Assembly (NCBI RefSeq): GCF_016862375.1
Contig: NZ_BOMV01000055.1
Coordinates: 62,001 to 126,000, forward strand
Source: Paractinoplanes rishiriensis
GTDB taxonomy: Bacteria; Actinomycetota; Actinomycetes; Mycobacteriales; Micromonosporaceae
Direction: 5' to 3'
DNA: 64,000 nt
Notes under the pieces: generated by a model
The model's input: the letters and a program-made list of their open reading frames with translations, nothing else
What the model was told of the DNA's origin: nothing
The model's database searches: none
Shown: positions 45,187 to 53,601 of the stretch, in pieces
Layout: each line of letters starts with the position of its first letter
How positions within the stretch are numbered: the stretch's first letter is position 1
Program-made: the position numbers and the translations under genes

Positions 45187-46203
45187 TCAGTACTGGCGGG
45201 TGGGCAGGACTTCCTTGGCCTTGGCCTGGTCGAACACGGTCTCGTCGGTGACCACCCGGGTGGGCAGGGTCTCGCCCGCGGCGGCCTTCTTGACCAGGTC
45301 CATGAGCTGCGGCCCGAGCAGCGGGTTGCACTCCACCACGAAGTTGAGCTTCCCGGCGGCCAGCGCCTCGAGACCGCCGCGCGAGGCGTCCACCGTGATG
45401 ATCAGGACGTCCTCGCCGGGCTTCTTGCCGGCCGCCTCCAGCGCGTCGATGGCGCCGAGGCCCTCCTCGTCGTTGTGCGCGTACACCACGTCGATGTCCT
45501 TGTGCTTCGCCAGGAAGGTCTTCATCACCCGCTCGCCGCCCTCGCGGGTGAACTCGCCGTCCTTCGAGTCGATCACCTTGAGATGGGGGTAGGACTCGAT
45601 CGCCTCGGTGAAGCCGACCCGCCGGTGATTGGCCGGCGCGGAACCGGTGGTGCCCTCGATCTGAACGATCTTGATGTCGTCCTGCCTGCCCCGGTAGCGG
45701 TCCACCAGCCATTGGCCGGCCTTGCGCCCCTCGGCCACGAAGTCGGAGCCGAGCAGGGTCCGGTACAGCGAGGTGTCGGTGGTGTCGATGGCCCGGTCGG
45801 TGAGAATGACCGGGATCTTGGCGTCCTTGGCCTCCTGGAGCACCGCGTCCCAGCCCGACTCGACAATCGGCGAGAAGGCGATGACGTCGACCTTCTTCTG
45901 CACGAAGCCCCGGATCGCGGTGATCTGGTTCTCCTGCTGCTGCTTGCCGTCCTGGAAGTCGAGCGCGATGCCGGCCGACACGGCCGAATCCTGTACCGAC
46001 TTGGTGTTGGCGACCCGCCAGGAGCTCTCCGACCCCACCTGCGAGAACCCGAGCGACACCTGCTCGGTGCCGCCGCCCTGTCCCCCGGTGTCGGTCTTCT
46101 CCTCGGCCTTGTCGCCACACCCGGCCGTCACGGCCAGGCTGCAGGCCACCAGCGCGACCAACCCGGCCCGCCGCATCCGTCGTGTCCACGAGACGTTCGC
46201 CAT
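45187..46203 (-). CDS. YtfQ-like sugar-binding lipoprotein, orphan
   Basis: 338 residues from ATG 46203 (GGGGGAG upstream). The lipobox TAGC is followed by a type I periplasmic-binding fold: VSLGFSQVGSESSWRVANTKSVQDSA, AFSPIVESGWDAVLQEAKDAKIPVILTDRAIDT, TLLGSDFVAEGRKAGQWLVD. This is close to YtfQ of the galactofuranose importer. No permease or ATPase is adjacent, so the partner is elsewhere or it acts as a sensor. It ends 6 bp from the convergent TRAP lipoprotein. Confidence 0.9.
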   Translation of the reverse strand: MANVSWTRRMRRAGLVALVACSLAVTAGCGDKAEEKTDTGGQGGGTEQVSLGFSQVGSESSWRVANTKSVQDSAVSAGIALDFQDGKQQQENQITAIRGFVQKKVDVIAFSPIVESGWDAVLQEAKDAKIPVILTDRAIDTTDTSLYRTLLGSDFVAEGRKAGQWLVDRYRGRQDDIKIVQIEGTTGSAPANHRRVGFTEAIESYPHLKVIDSKDGEFTREGGERVMKTFLAKHKDIDVVYAHNDEEGLGAIDALEAAGKKPGEDVLIITVDASRGGLEALAAGKLNFVVECNPLLGPQLMDLVKKAAAGETLPTRVVTDETVFDQAKAKEVLPTRQY

Positions 46204-46283
46204 GAGCTCCCCCGACCTCGGCAACATCTCGGGAAGCCTTACACATAAATCGGGGCAATACCGGCGCTTCTACGGGCATCGAT

Positions 46284-46323
46284 TGGTTGTGCCATCAAAC
46301 CATTTGGTTGTACGGTCGAACCG
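46284..46323. promoter_or_regulatory. tandem MarR operator
   Basis: Two 19-bp imperfect dyads, TGGTTGTGCCATCAAACCA (46284-46302) and TGGTTGTACGGTCGAACCG (46305-46323), start exactly 21 bp apart, two helical turns, and the second ends on the first base of the regulator's GTG. Both have TGGTT/AACCR arms. This is the arrangement expected for autorepression by the adjacent MarR protein; binding is inferred. Confidence 0.6.
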
Positions 46324-46760
46324 TGAGCGATGCAGACCTGGCGGCCGCCCAGGAGGCGCTGATGCGATTCGTGCGCCACTTCGGCCTGCACAAGCCCGAC
46401 CGGACACCGTGCGGCCAGCCGTTGCCGGTGTCCGAGGCGTACGCGCTGGCCGACCTGGCCCGCGAGCGCCGGCTGCGCCAGGTCGAACTGGCCCGCCGGT
46501 TGCGGCTGGAGAAGAGCACGGTGAGCCGCCTGGTCGGCAACCTGGTCGGCCGCGGCTGGGTGCGCCGCTCGGCGGCCGGCGACGACGCCCGCGGCGTGCT
46601 GCTCGAGATCACCGAGGCCGGCGCCCGGGCCGCCGAGGTGCAGGCCGCCGCCCGGCATGACCGCCTGTCGGCCCTGCTCGCCCGAGTCCCCGACGACGAG
46701 CGCGGCGCCGTGGTGGCCGCGCTGCAGACCTTGGCGGAGGCCGCCGATGACCCAAGCTGA
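46323..46760 (+). CDS. MarR-family regulator
   Basis: 145 residues from a GTG lying in the operator. The winged helix is typical: LPVSEAYALADLARERRLRQVELARRLRLEKSTVSRLVGNLVGRGWVRRSAAGDDARGVLLEIT. It heads an operon with a lipoprotein (14-bp overlap) and the large receptor-like membrane protein. It likely represses the operon until its ligand appears. Confidence 0.9.
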   Translation: MSDADLAAAQEALMRFVRHFGLHKPDRTPCGQPLPVSEAYALADLARERRLRQVELARRLRLEKSTVSRLVGNLVGRGWVRRSAAGDDARGVLLEITEAGARAAEVQAAARHDRLSALLARVPDDERGAVVAALQTLAEAADDPS

Positions 46761-47253
46761 CCGTCCCTCCCGCGGGATCACCCGCTCCCGCGCGGCCGCC
46801 GTCTGGCTCGCGGTTGTCGCCGTTGCGCTCGGGCCGCTGGCCGGCGGGTGCACCGGCGACCGGCAGGCCGAGGTGGCCGAGCGCGGCCGGTCGGTGATGC
46901 CGTTCGACCTCGACCGCACCACCCACCGCTTCACCAAGAACCCCGGCGGCGGCGAGCAGACCGTCGTGTCCGGCGAGCCCGGTCAGATCGCACTGATCCG
47001 GCAGCACCTGCGGCAGGAGGCCGAGCGGTTCCGCGCCGGGGACTTCGCCGATCCGGCCGCCATCCACGGCGACGCCATGCCGGGCCTGGCTGCGCTGCGC
47101 GCGAGCGCGGGACGCATCACCGTCACGTACGCCGACACCCCGGACGGCGCCCGGATCACCTACGCCACCACCGACCCGGCCCTCGAACAGGCGCTGCACC
47201 AATGGTTCGACGCCCAGGTGAGCGACCACGGACGGCACGCCACCCCGGGCTAG
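46747..47253 (+). CDS. lipoprotein of unknown family
   Basis: 168 residues. The signal is VWLAVVAVALGPLAGGC, a lipobox. The mature part contains DLDRTTHRFTKNPGGGEQTVVS and ITVTYADTPDGARITYATTDPALEQALHQWFDAQ, an alpha/beta pattern I do not recognise. It overlaps the MarR gene by 14 bp and lies 23 bp before the membrane receptor gene, so the three belong together. Confidence 0.75.
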   Translation: MTQADRPSRGITRSRAAAVWLAVVAVALGPLAGGCTGDRQAEVAERGRSVMPFDLDRTTHRFTKNPGGGEQTVVSGEPGQIALIRQHLRQEAERFRAGDFADPAAIHGDAMPGLAALRASAGRITVTYADTPDGARITYATTDPALEQALHQWFDAQVSDHGRHATPG

Positions 47254-47276
47254 CCACCGCTCTCTACTGTGGAGTG

Positions 47277-49481
47277 ATGGCGGACCGTCAGTCACCCGGC
47301 AGCTACCTGCGGTCGTTGCTCACCCTCGATCGGCTGCTGCGGCTGGCCGCCGTGGTGCTGTCCGGGCTCATCCTGGTCCGGGTGCTGTTCGCCGGCACCG
47401 CCGGCTGGTGGTCGATCCTGCTCGTGGCGGGCACGGCCGCGCTGGTCCTCGGGGTCGTCAAGCTGGCCGAGCGGATGCGCACGCTGCTGCCCGGCGACCA
47501 GACCGGGACGGCCGACTCGCTGTCCAACTCCCGGTTCGCCGCGTTCGTGGCCACCCGGTCCCGGCCGGCCGCCGTGCTGGCGCTGCTGGTGCTGGTCATC
47601 CACGCGGCGATCACCGGCTACATCGGCATCTGGACCATCCTGATCACCGTCGTGCTGGCCGCCATCGCCACGCTGCTCAGCCCCAACCTGCGGCTGGTCG
47701 CCCTGCTCGGCGGCACGGCCATCGTCTTCGCGGCGGCCACCGTCTTCGTCGCCGACGCGTTCCAGGGCAGCGCCGAGGCGCGGGCGCTGGCCGTCTCGGT
47801 GGCCGGCATCATCCTGCCGGTACTGGTTTCCGACAAGCTGACGACGCTGGTCAAGCTGCCCCCGCTGACCACCGCGCACCACGCGGTGCTGGCCGTGCTC
47901 ACCCTGGTGCTGGGCTTTCTCGGCTGGACCCGCGCCGACTGGCTGCCCGGCGTCTCCAACGACTGCTACACGCTGCCGACCTCGACCGGCATCACCACGC
48001 TGCGCGCCACCGCGGACGGCGACCGCTGCTACGGCCTGCTCGACACCGCCGACCCGGGCGTGTTCGCGGCCGGCGCGTTCGGCAAGGACCCGGTCACCAT
48101 CGCGCTGCAGCGCCGCATCCTGGCCGCCAACCGCGGTCTCGAGGACGGCGACCTGACCGTGGTGTGGCTGGGCGCGCTGTCCTGCGAGCCGCTGCCGGCC
48201 GACCGCACCCGCTGCGCCGACGGCCGCGACTATCCCTCCGAACGCGACCAGCTGCGGGCACTGCTGTATGCCCAGGCGCACATCGCCGCGACCAAGAGCC
48301 ACCGCATGCACGTGGTCATCGCCGACGCCACCCAGGACGTGGAACGCATCGACGACATCGCCAAGATGATCATCGACCGCCGCCCGGCCCTGGGTTCCCG
48401 CCTGGTCGTGATCGGCGGCGGCGACAGCCGGGACACCACCCAGCAGGCGATCAACCGGCTGCTCGACGCCGGCATCCCGTTCATCGCCCCCAACCTGCTG
48501 GCCGACCTCGGCGCGCCCGGCCGGCCGTTCGTGGACCGTCCCGGCTACCTCCAGCTGGCGCCGTCCAACCTGGCGTACGCCCAGGACGCCGTCGACCGCC
48601 TGAGACTCCGCTTCGACAAGGGTTTCCGGCTGGACATCTACCAGCACCCCAGCCCCACCGACCACTACACGACCTCGCTGGTCAACGATCTGCTGGCCGC
48701 GGTGCGGGCCGCGCCCGGCGGGACCGCCCGGCACGTGGCCGGCCCGGACCGGATCGACGACGGCATCTGCCCGGCGAACCCCGACCCGAAGCCCACCGTG
48801 CTCTACTTCGCCGACCGGTGGACCCGCTTCGCCGAGTTCGTGCAGCGGGTCAACGAGGTCTGCGGGCACGCCCGGCCCCGGCTGGTGATCGCCGACGTCT
48901 CGGTGAGCCGCTTCATGGCCAACTACCAGCTGCGCGCGGCCACCAACGCGGACTGGCCGGTCGACTACAACGTGGGCGGCCCGTCCTGCGCCGACCTGAC
49001 CCCGGCCGGTTTCGCCGCCCTGAGCAAGCAGATCCACGACTTCCGCGACCTGGTGCGGCTGCGGCCCGGTGCGACGTTCACCTGCGCCGACCGCCTGCCC
49101 GCCGCGGCCGGCGGCCGGCTGACCAACGCCTGCCCGCTGGACGCCGCGGTCAAGTTGACCAGCCAGCCGTGCCCGGCCAACGACCTGGGCACATACCTGA
49201 TCCCCGCCTGGGACGCCGCCCTGCTGGCCGATGCCCTGCTGCCGGCCGCCCCGCCGGCGGGCAAGGACTACCTGACCGCCCTGGAGCTGCCCCGGTTCAC
49301 GCTGTCCACCGGCAAGACCGCGAGGGTGATCGGCGGCCGCCTGGAAAAACCCACGATCGACGTACGGGTGTGGCACGTCGACCCGCTCAACAATCCCGCG
49401 ACGGTCTGGGAGCGCCCGAGCGCCGACCTGCGCGGCGCTGACCTAGACTCGTCCGGTGACCTTCCACGGCTGGCCGAGTGA
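47277..49481 (+). CDS. large membrane protein with receptor-like binding domain
   Basis: 734 residues. Six to seven helices fill about 15-220 (LLRLAAVVLSGLILVRVLF through HHAVLAVLTLVLGFLGW). The rest is extracytoplasmic with several Cys and repeating alpha/beta segments: LTVVWLGALSCEP, SRLVVIGGGDSRDTTQQAINRLLDAGIPFIAPN, KPTVLYFADRWTRFAEFVQRVNEVCG, RLVIADVSVSRF. These recall a type I periplasmic-binding (branched-chain amino acid receptor) fold tethered to the membrane. No enzymatic motif is seen. I infer a sensor or transport-linked receptor; not a recognised named protein. Confidence 0.7.
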   Translation: MADRQSPGSYLRSLLTLDRLLRLAAVVLSGLILVRVLFAGTAGWWSILLVAGTAALVLGVVKLAERMRTLLPGDQTGTADSLSNSRFAAFVATRSRPAAVLALLVLVIHAAITGYIGIWTILITVVLAAIATLLSPNLRLVALLGGTAIVFAAATVFVADAFQGSAEARALAVSVAGIILPVLVSDKLTTLVKLPPLTTAHHAVLAVLTLVLGFLGWTRADWLPGVSNDCYTLPTSTGITTLRATADGDRCYGLLDTADPGVFAAGAFGKDPVTIALQRRILAANRGLEDGDLTVVWLGALSCEPLPADRTRCADGRDYPSERDQLRALLYAQAHIAATKSHRMHVVIADATQDVERIDDIAKMIIDRRPALGSRLVVIGGGDSRDTTQQAINRLLDAGIPFIAPNLLADLGAPGRPFVDRPGYLQLAPSNLAYAQDAVDRLRLRFDKGFRLDIYQHPSPTDHYTTSLVNDLLAAVRAAPGGTARHVAGPDRIDDGICPANPDPKPTVLYFADRWTRFAEFVQRVNEVCGHARPRLVIADVSVSRFMANYQLRAATNADWPVDYNVGGPSCADLTPAGFAALSKQIHDFRDLVRLRPGATFTCADRLPAAAGGRLTNACPLDAAVKLTSQPCPANDLGTYLIPAWDAALLADALLPAAPPAGKDYLTALELPRFTLSTGKTARVIGGRLEKPTIDVRVWHVDPLNNPATVWERPSADLRGADLDSSGDLPRLAE

Positions 49482-50094
49482 GGCACTGGAGTTCTACGAG
49501 GGCCTGAGCGCCGACAACTCGAAGACGTACTGGACCGAGCACCTGACCGTCTACGAGACGCAGGTCCGCGCCCCGATGACCGAGCTGCTGGCCGCCCTCG
49601 AACCCGAGTTCGGCCCCGGCAGGATCTTCCGCCCGTACCGCGACGTCCGGTTCAGCAACGACAAGACCCCGTACAAGAATCACTTGGGCGCCTGGCTCGA
49701 GTTCGGCGGCTACCTGCAACTGTCGGCCGACGGCCTGGCCGCCGGCTGCGGCATGTACCAGCTGGCCCCCGACCAGCTGGACCGCTACCGCCGCGCGGTG
49801 GCCGACGACCGCACCGGCCGCGAGCTGGAGTCGGTGATAGCGACCATCGAGCGGGCAAAGGTCGGCGTGCACGGCCACGCCTCCCTGAAGACGGCCCCGA
49901 AGGGCTACCCCAAGGACCACCCGCGCATCGACCTGCTGCGCCACAAGGGCCTGACCACGTGGCACGAGTGGCAACCGGCCGCCTGGCTGGGCACCCCGGC
50001 CGCCAAAAAACGCGTCGTCGACTTCCTCCGCACCAGCCGCCCCCTGCGCACCTGGCTGAACGACCACGTAGGCCCGTCAACCGCCACCCACTGA
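49456..50094 (+). CDS. DUF2461 family protein
   Basis: 212 residues from a GTG, overlapping the receptor gene by 26 bp. DUF2461 features: LEFYEGLSADNSKTYWTEHLTVYE, RIFRPYRDVRFSNDKTPYKNHLGAWLE, GCGMYQLAPDQLDRYRRAVAD, LLRHKGLTTWHEW. The family is widespread and uncharacterised. The overlap suggests co-translation but not necessarily a shared role. Confidence 0.9.
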   Translation: MTFHGWPSEALEFYEGLSADNSKTYWTEHLTVYETQVRAPMTELLAALEPEFGPGRIFRPYRDVRFSNDKTPYKNHLGAWLEFGGYLQLSADGLAAGCGMYQLAPDQLDRYRRAVADDRTGRELESVIATIERAKVGVHGHASLKTAPKGYPKDHPRIDLLRHKGLTTWHEWQPAAWLGTPAAKKRVVDFLRTSRPLRTWLNDHVGPSTATH

Positions 50095-50458
50095 CCCCTC
50101 CCGCAGCGCAGCGCTCCGGCAAAAGCCGCAATCAACCCATACCCACCCCCGGCGCCCCTCGAACGCCCACGTAACAGTCCGCTAAATTCGCGCATAAGGC
50201 AAGATATCGGGCGCGGACGGCAGCTTGGGCCATGACAGCTGCGGCAGCGGCCCAATGCTCCCAGCGGGCGGCGGTTGCGCTCGCCGCGATCACCAGGCGG
50301 CGGACGACGGTTGTGCTCGCCGCGATCACCAGCCGGCGGACGACGGTTGCGCTCGCCGCGGTCACCAGCCGGCGGACGGCGGCGCCGGCGCGATCGCGAC
50401 CGGTTGGCCGGAGGCCGCGAAAGGCGATCGGCACCCAAGCACCGGCCGCCGTCCACCG
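50095..50458. other. intergenic stretch with a repeat array
   Basis: 364 bp between DUF2461 and the saccharopine-dehydrogenase-like gene. Its middle is the 36-bp tandem array; the rest shows no recognisable gene, although short repetitive frames are open on both strands. Confidence 0.6.
50275..50382. repeat. three tandem 36-bp repeats
   Basis: Units at 50275-50310, 50311-50346 and 50347-50382 start TTGYGCTCGCCGCGRTCACC and differ from each other at only a few positions. The 36-bp period is a multiple of 3, so frames on both strands contain 12-residue repeats (for example VALAAITRRRTT). There are no spacers, so it is not CRISPR. Whether it is translated is unknown. Confidence 0.9.
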
Positions 50459-51664
50459 TCACTGTTCGCGGATCTCCCACGGCGTGCCGTACTCGATCAG
50501 TTTGTCGAGGAAGGGGACCGCGTCGAACGCCTCCGGGCCCAGCACGCCGGTGCCGCTCCAGGTGCCGGCGGCCAGGAGTTCCAGGGCCACGATCGGGTTT
50601 ACCGCGGTCTGCCACACCACGGCCTGGCTGCCGTACTCGCGCATCGACCACTCGTTGTCGACCAGGTGGTACAGGTATACCGAACGCGGGGTGCCGTCTT
50701 TGCCGAGGCCCGTCACGAGCGTACCGGCGCAGGTTTTGCCTTTCATTTTGTCGCCCAGCGTGGCCGGGTCGGGCAGCACCGCGGCCACCACGTCTCGCGG
50801 GGAGACCTCGGCGTTGCCGACGCGCACCGGCTTGGTGCTGTCCAGGCCCAGTTTGTGCAGGGTGCGCAGGACGTCGATGAACTCGCGGCCGAGGCCGTAC
50901 TTGAACGTCACCCGGCCGGCGTCCACCCAGCGCGGGATCAGCAGCACCTCCTCGTGCTCCACGTGGACGCACTCGACCGGGCCGATGCCGCCGGGGAAGT
51001 CGAACGTCTCCGGCTCGCTGAGCGGCTCGGCGGTGTACCAGCCGCGGTCCTTCTCGAAGATCACCGGCGGGTTCAGGCACTCCTCGATCGTGGTCCAGAC
51101 CGAGAACGACGGCGCGAACTCGTAGCCCTCCACCACCAGGTTGCCGCCGTCGCGGATGCCCACCTCGTCGATCCGGCTGAACAGGTGGTCGGCCGCGTAC
51201 CGGGCGAAGACGTCCGACAGGCCGGGCTCCACACCGATGCCGACCAGCGCCAGGCGACCGGCACTCTCCCAGGCGGGAGCGGCTTCGAATTGTTCATCCC
51301 CGAGCTTCACCCCGGTTTGGCGGTACGGGTCGGAGGCGTGCGGACGGGAGAGCGACATCGCCATGTCGAGGTAGTCGGCACCGGCGGCCAGTGCGCCCTC
51401 GAAGACCGGCAGCACGAACCGCGGGTCGACCGCGTTGAGCACGTGGGTGATGTCGTGTGCGCGGCACAGGGCCGCCACCGCTTCGGCCGAGGAGGCGTCG
51501 ACCCGCGCCGCGACGAACCGGTCGTCGGCCACCGCCTCGACGGTGCGCTCGGCGCGGGACAGGTCGTAGTCGGCGACCACGAACCTCGAGTAGAAGTCGC
51601 GGCGGGCGGCAATGCCGGTCGCGGCGGAGCCAACTCCGCCCGCGCCGACCACCAGGACGCGCAT
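50459..51664 (-). CDS. saccharopine dehydrogenase-like protein
   Basis: 401 residues from ATG 51664. Rossmann start VLVVGAGGVGSAATGIAARRDF, then VADYDLSRAERTVEAV, DASSAEAVAALCRAHDITHVLNAVDPRFVLPVFEGALAAGADYLDMAMS, GIGVEPGLSDVFARYAA. This is the NAD(P) amino-acid dehydrogenase family that also includes carboxyspermidine and lysine reductases. The divergent Lrp/oxidase genes suggest an amino acid or polyamine substrate; the reaction is not settled. Confidence 0.88.
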   Translation of the reverse strand: MRVLVVGAGGVGSAATGIAARRDFYSRFVVADYDLSRAERTVEAVADDRFVAARVDASSAEAVAALCRAHDITHVLNAVDPRFVLPVFEGALAAGADYLDMAMSLSRPHASDPYRQTGVKLGDEQFEAAPAWESAGRLALVGIGVEPGLSDVFARYAADHLFSRIDEVGIRDGGNLVVEGYEFAPSFSVWTTIEECLNPPVIFEKDRGWYTAEPLSEPETFDFPGGIGPVECVHVEHEEVLLIPRWVDAGRVTFKYGLGREFIDVLRTLHKLGLDSTKPVRVGNAEVSPRDVVAAVLPDPATLGDKMKGKTCAGTLVTGLGKDGTPRSVYLYHLVDNEWSMREYGSQAVVWQTAVNPIVALELLAAGTWSGTGVLGPEAFDAVPFLDKLIEYGTPWEIREQ

Positions 51665-51690
51665 GGGAAACACACCTTTCAGGCATATGT

Positions 51691-51710
51691 GGTTTCTGAT
51701 CACTGAAACC
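51691..51710. promoter_or_regulatory. candidate Lrp-family operator
   Basis: GGTTTC-N8-GAAACC, centred on TGATCA, is a perfect 6-bp-arm dyad between the divergent dehydrogenase and Lrp genes, 26 bp upstream of the dehydrogenase start. Lrp/AsnC sites are dyads of this size. Control of both genes is inferred. Confidence 0.5.
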
Positions 51711-51820
51711 GTGTCCCAAGAGCCTCCCGGCCACGGAAAACCTTGTCAAGAGCGATCAACTCTGCGATAAACGCAGTTCACAGCCCGCTTCCAGGGGACG
51801 AGGAGGTACGGATTCCATTG

Positions 51821-52342
51821 ATGGGCGCAAACCGGACGAGCGATTCGATTGCCGTGCACCCCTACCCAGGGAAGAATCGCGGCGTGACGGCGGACCTGGC
51901 ACTGGATCAGATCAACAAGCAGATCATCGAGCACCTCCAGCGGGACGGCAGGATGTCGTATGCGACGCTCGCCAAGACCATCGGGCTGTCCGAGGCCGCG
52001 GTGCGCCAGCGGGTGCAGCGGCTGCTCGACGGCGGGCTGATGCAGATCGTGGCGGTCACCGACCCGCTGACCCTCGGCTTCGCCCGGCAGGCCATGGTCG
52101 GCCTCAAGGTCACCGGAGACCTGCGCGCGATCGCCGACGAGATCGCCGCCATCCCCGAGGTCGACTACGTGGTGATCTGCGCCGGCGGTTTCGACCTGCT
52201 GGTGGAACTGGTCTGCACCGACGACGAGCACCTGCTCGACCTGCTCAACGAGAAGGTCCGCACGATCAAGGGCGTCACCGGCTGCGAGACGTTCATGTAT
52301 CTCAAGCTGGCCAAGCAAACGTACGCGTGGGGCACCCGTTGA
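51821..52342 (+). CDS. Lrp/AsnC-family regulator
   Basis: 173 residues from ATG 51821; GTG 51884 (152 residues, the family's usual length) is an alternative. GAGGAGG lies upstream of the first. HTH: LDQINKQIIEHLQRDGRMSYATLAKTIGLSEAAVRQRVQRLLDGGLMQIVAV. RAM ligand-binding domain: ARQAMVGLKVTGDLRAIADEIAAIPEVDYVVICAGGFDLLVELVC. It probably senses an amino acid or polyamine and controls the oxidase it overlaps and the divergent dehydrogenase. Confidence 0.9.
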   Translation: MGANRTSDSIAVHPYPGKNRGVTADLALDQINKQIIEHLQRDGRMSYATLAKTIGLSEAAVRQRVQRLLDGGLMQIVAVTDPLTLGFARQAMVGLKVTGDLRAIADEIAAIPEVDYVVICAGGFDLLVELVCTDDEHLLDLLNEKVRTIKGVTGCETFMYLKLAKQTYAWGTR

Positions 52343-53601
52343 CCGTTCCGTCCTTCTGGCTGCACTCGCTCGGCCCGATCACCCCGCGCCCGCCGCTGGC
52401 CGGCGACCGGACCGCGGACGTGGCCATCGTGGGCGGCGGCTACACCGGACTGTGGACGGCGTACTACCTGGCACGGCTCGCGCCCGCACTGTCGGTCGTG
52501 GTGCTGGAGGCGGAATACTGCGGCTTCGGCGCGTCCGGCCGCAACGGCGGCTGGGCGTCCGGCCTGTTCCCGGTCGCCGAGGACAAACTGTCGAGGCGGT
52601 ACGGCGCGGACCGCGCGGCCGCCATGCACGCGGCGCTCGCCGACGCGGTCGACGAGGTGGGCCGGGTCACGGCGGCCGAGGGCATCGACTGCCACTACGC
52701 CAAGGGCGGCACGATCTCGCTGGTCCGCTCCCCCGCGCAACTGCGCCGCGCGTACCGGACCAAGGGTTTCGTGGGTGCCGAGGAGGCCCGCGCCATCTGC
52801 GGCGCGAGCGACGTGCTGGGTGGTGTCTACAGCCCGGACTGCGCCGCGCTGCACCCGGCCCGGCTGGTGCGCGGGCTGGCCGAGGCGGTCGCGGCCCGCG
52901 GGGTGACCATCCATGAGGGTACGAGGGTGCGCCGGGTCGCCCGCGGCCTGGTCGAGACGGAACGCGGAACGGTCCGCGCCGGCACCGTGGTGCGGGCGCT
53001 GGAGGGTTACACGGCCCGGCTGGCCGGCCACCGCCGCACGCTGGCACCGGTCTACTCGCTGATGATCGCCACCGAGCCGTTGCCCGCGGCCGACTGGGAA
53101 CGGATCGGCCTGCGCCGGCGCGAGACGTTCACCGATGAGCGCCACATGATCATCTATGGCCAGCGGACCGCGGACGACCGGCTCGCGTTCGGCGGCCGCG
53201 GCGCGCCGTACCACTTCGGTTCCCGGGTCGAGCCGGACTTCGACCGGGTGCCCGCGGTCTTCGACAGCCTGCAAGCCACGCTGACCGAGATGTTCGGCAT
53301 CCGGCCGCCGATCGCGCACCGCTGGGGCGGCCCGCTCGGCATCCCGCGCGACTGGATGCCGTCCGTGGGCCTCGAGGACGGGATCGGCTGGGCCGGCGGG
53401 TATGTCGGCGACGGAGTCGCCGCCGCCAACCTCGCCGGGCGTACCCTCGCCGATTTGATCTCCGGCACCGAGAGTGACCGGACCGCCCTGCCCTGGGTGG
53501 GCCACCGCTCGCGGCTCTGGGAGCCCGAGCCGATCCGCTGGCTCGGCATCAACGCGGCGCTGCGCGCCACCCACCTGCGGGACGCGCTGGAACGCTCCTG
53601 A
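52327..53601 (+). CDS. FAD-dependent amine oxidase (DadA/PuuB type)
   Basis: 424 residues from GTG 52327; a TTG at 52339, whose TTGA overlaps the regulator's stop, may be the real start. FAD fold: TADVAIVGGGYTGLWTAYYLARLAP, VLEAEYCGFGASGRNGGWASG, GGVYSPDCAALHPARLVRGLAEAVAARGVTIHEGTRV, GWAGGYVGDGVAAANLAGRTLADLI. This matches gamma-glutamylputrescine or D-amino acid oxidoreductases. The Lrp neighbour and the aminobutyraldehyde-type dehydrogenase at 29 kb suggest polyamine use. It abuts the convergent gene with no gap. Confidence 0.88.
   Translation: MGHPLTVPSFWLHSLGPITPRPPLAGDRTADVAIVGGGYTGLWTAYYLARLAPALSVVVLEAEYCGFGASGRNGGWASGLFPVAEDKLSRRYGADRAAAMHAALADAVDEVGRVTAAEGIDCHYAKGGTISLVRSPAQLRRAYRTKGFVGAEEARAICGASDVLGGVYSPDCAALHPARLVRGLAEAVAARGVTIHEGTRVRRVARGLVETERGTVRAGTVVRALEGYTARLAGHRRTLAPVYSLMIATEPLPAADWERIGLRRRETFTDERHMIIYGQRTADDRLAFGGRGAPYHFGSRVEPDFDRVPAVFDSLQATLTEMFGIRPPIAHRWGGPLGIPRDWMPSVGLEDGIGWAGGYVGDGVAAANLAGRTLADLISGTESDRTALPWVGHRSRLWEPEPIRWLGINAALRATHLRDALERS

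Noticed and set aside
47292..49376. Minus-strand frame of nearly 700 codons opposite the receptor gene
   Set aside because: Low-complexity antisense product; the plus strand has signal, membrane and alpha/beta patterns and fits the operon.
50275..50382. CRISPR array
   Set aside because: The 36-bp units are directly adjacent with no spacers, and no cas genes are present.
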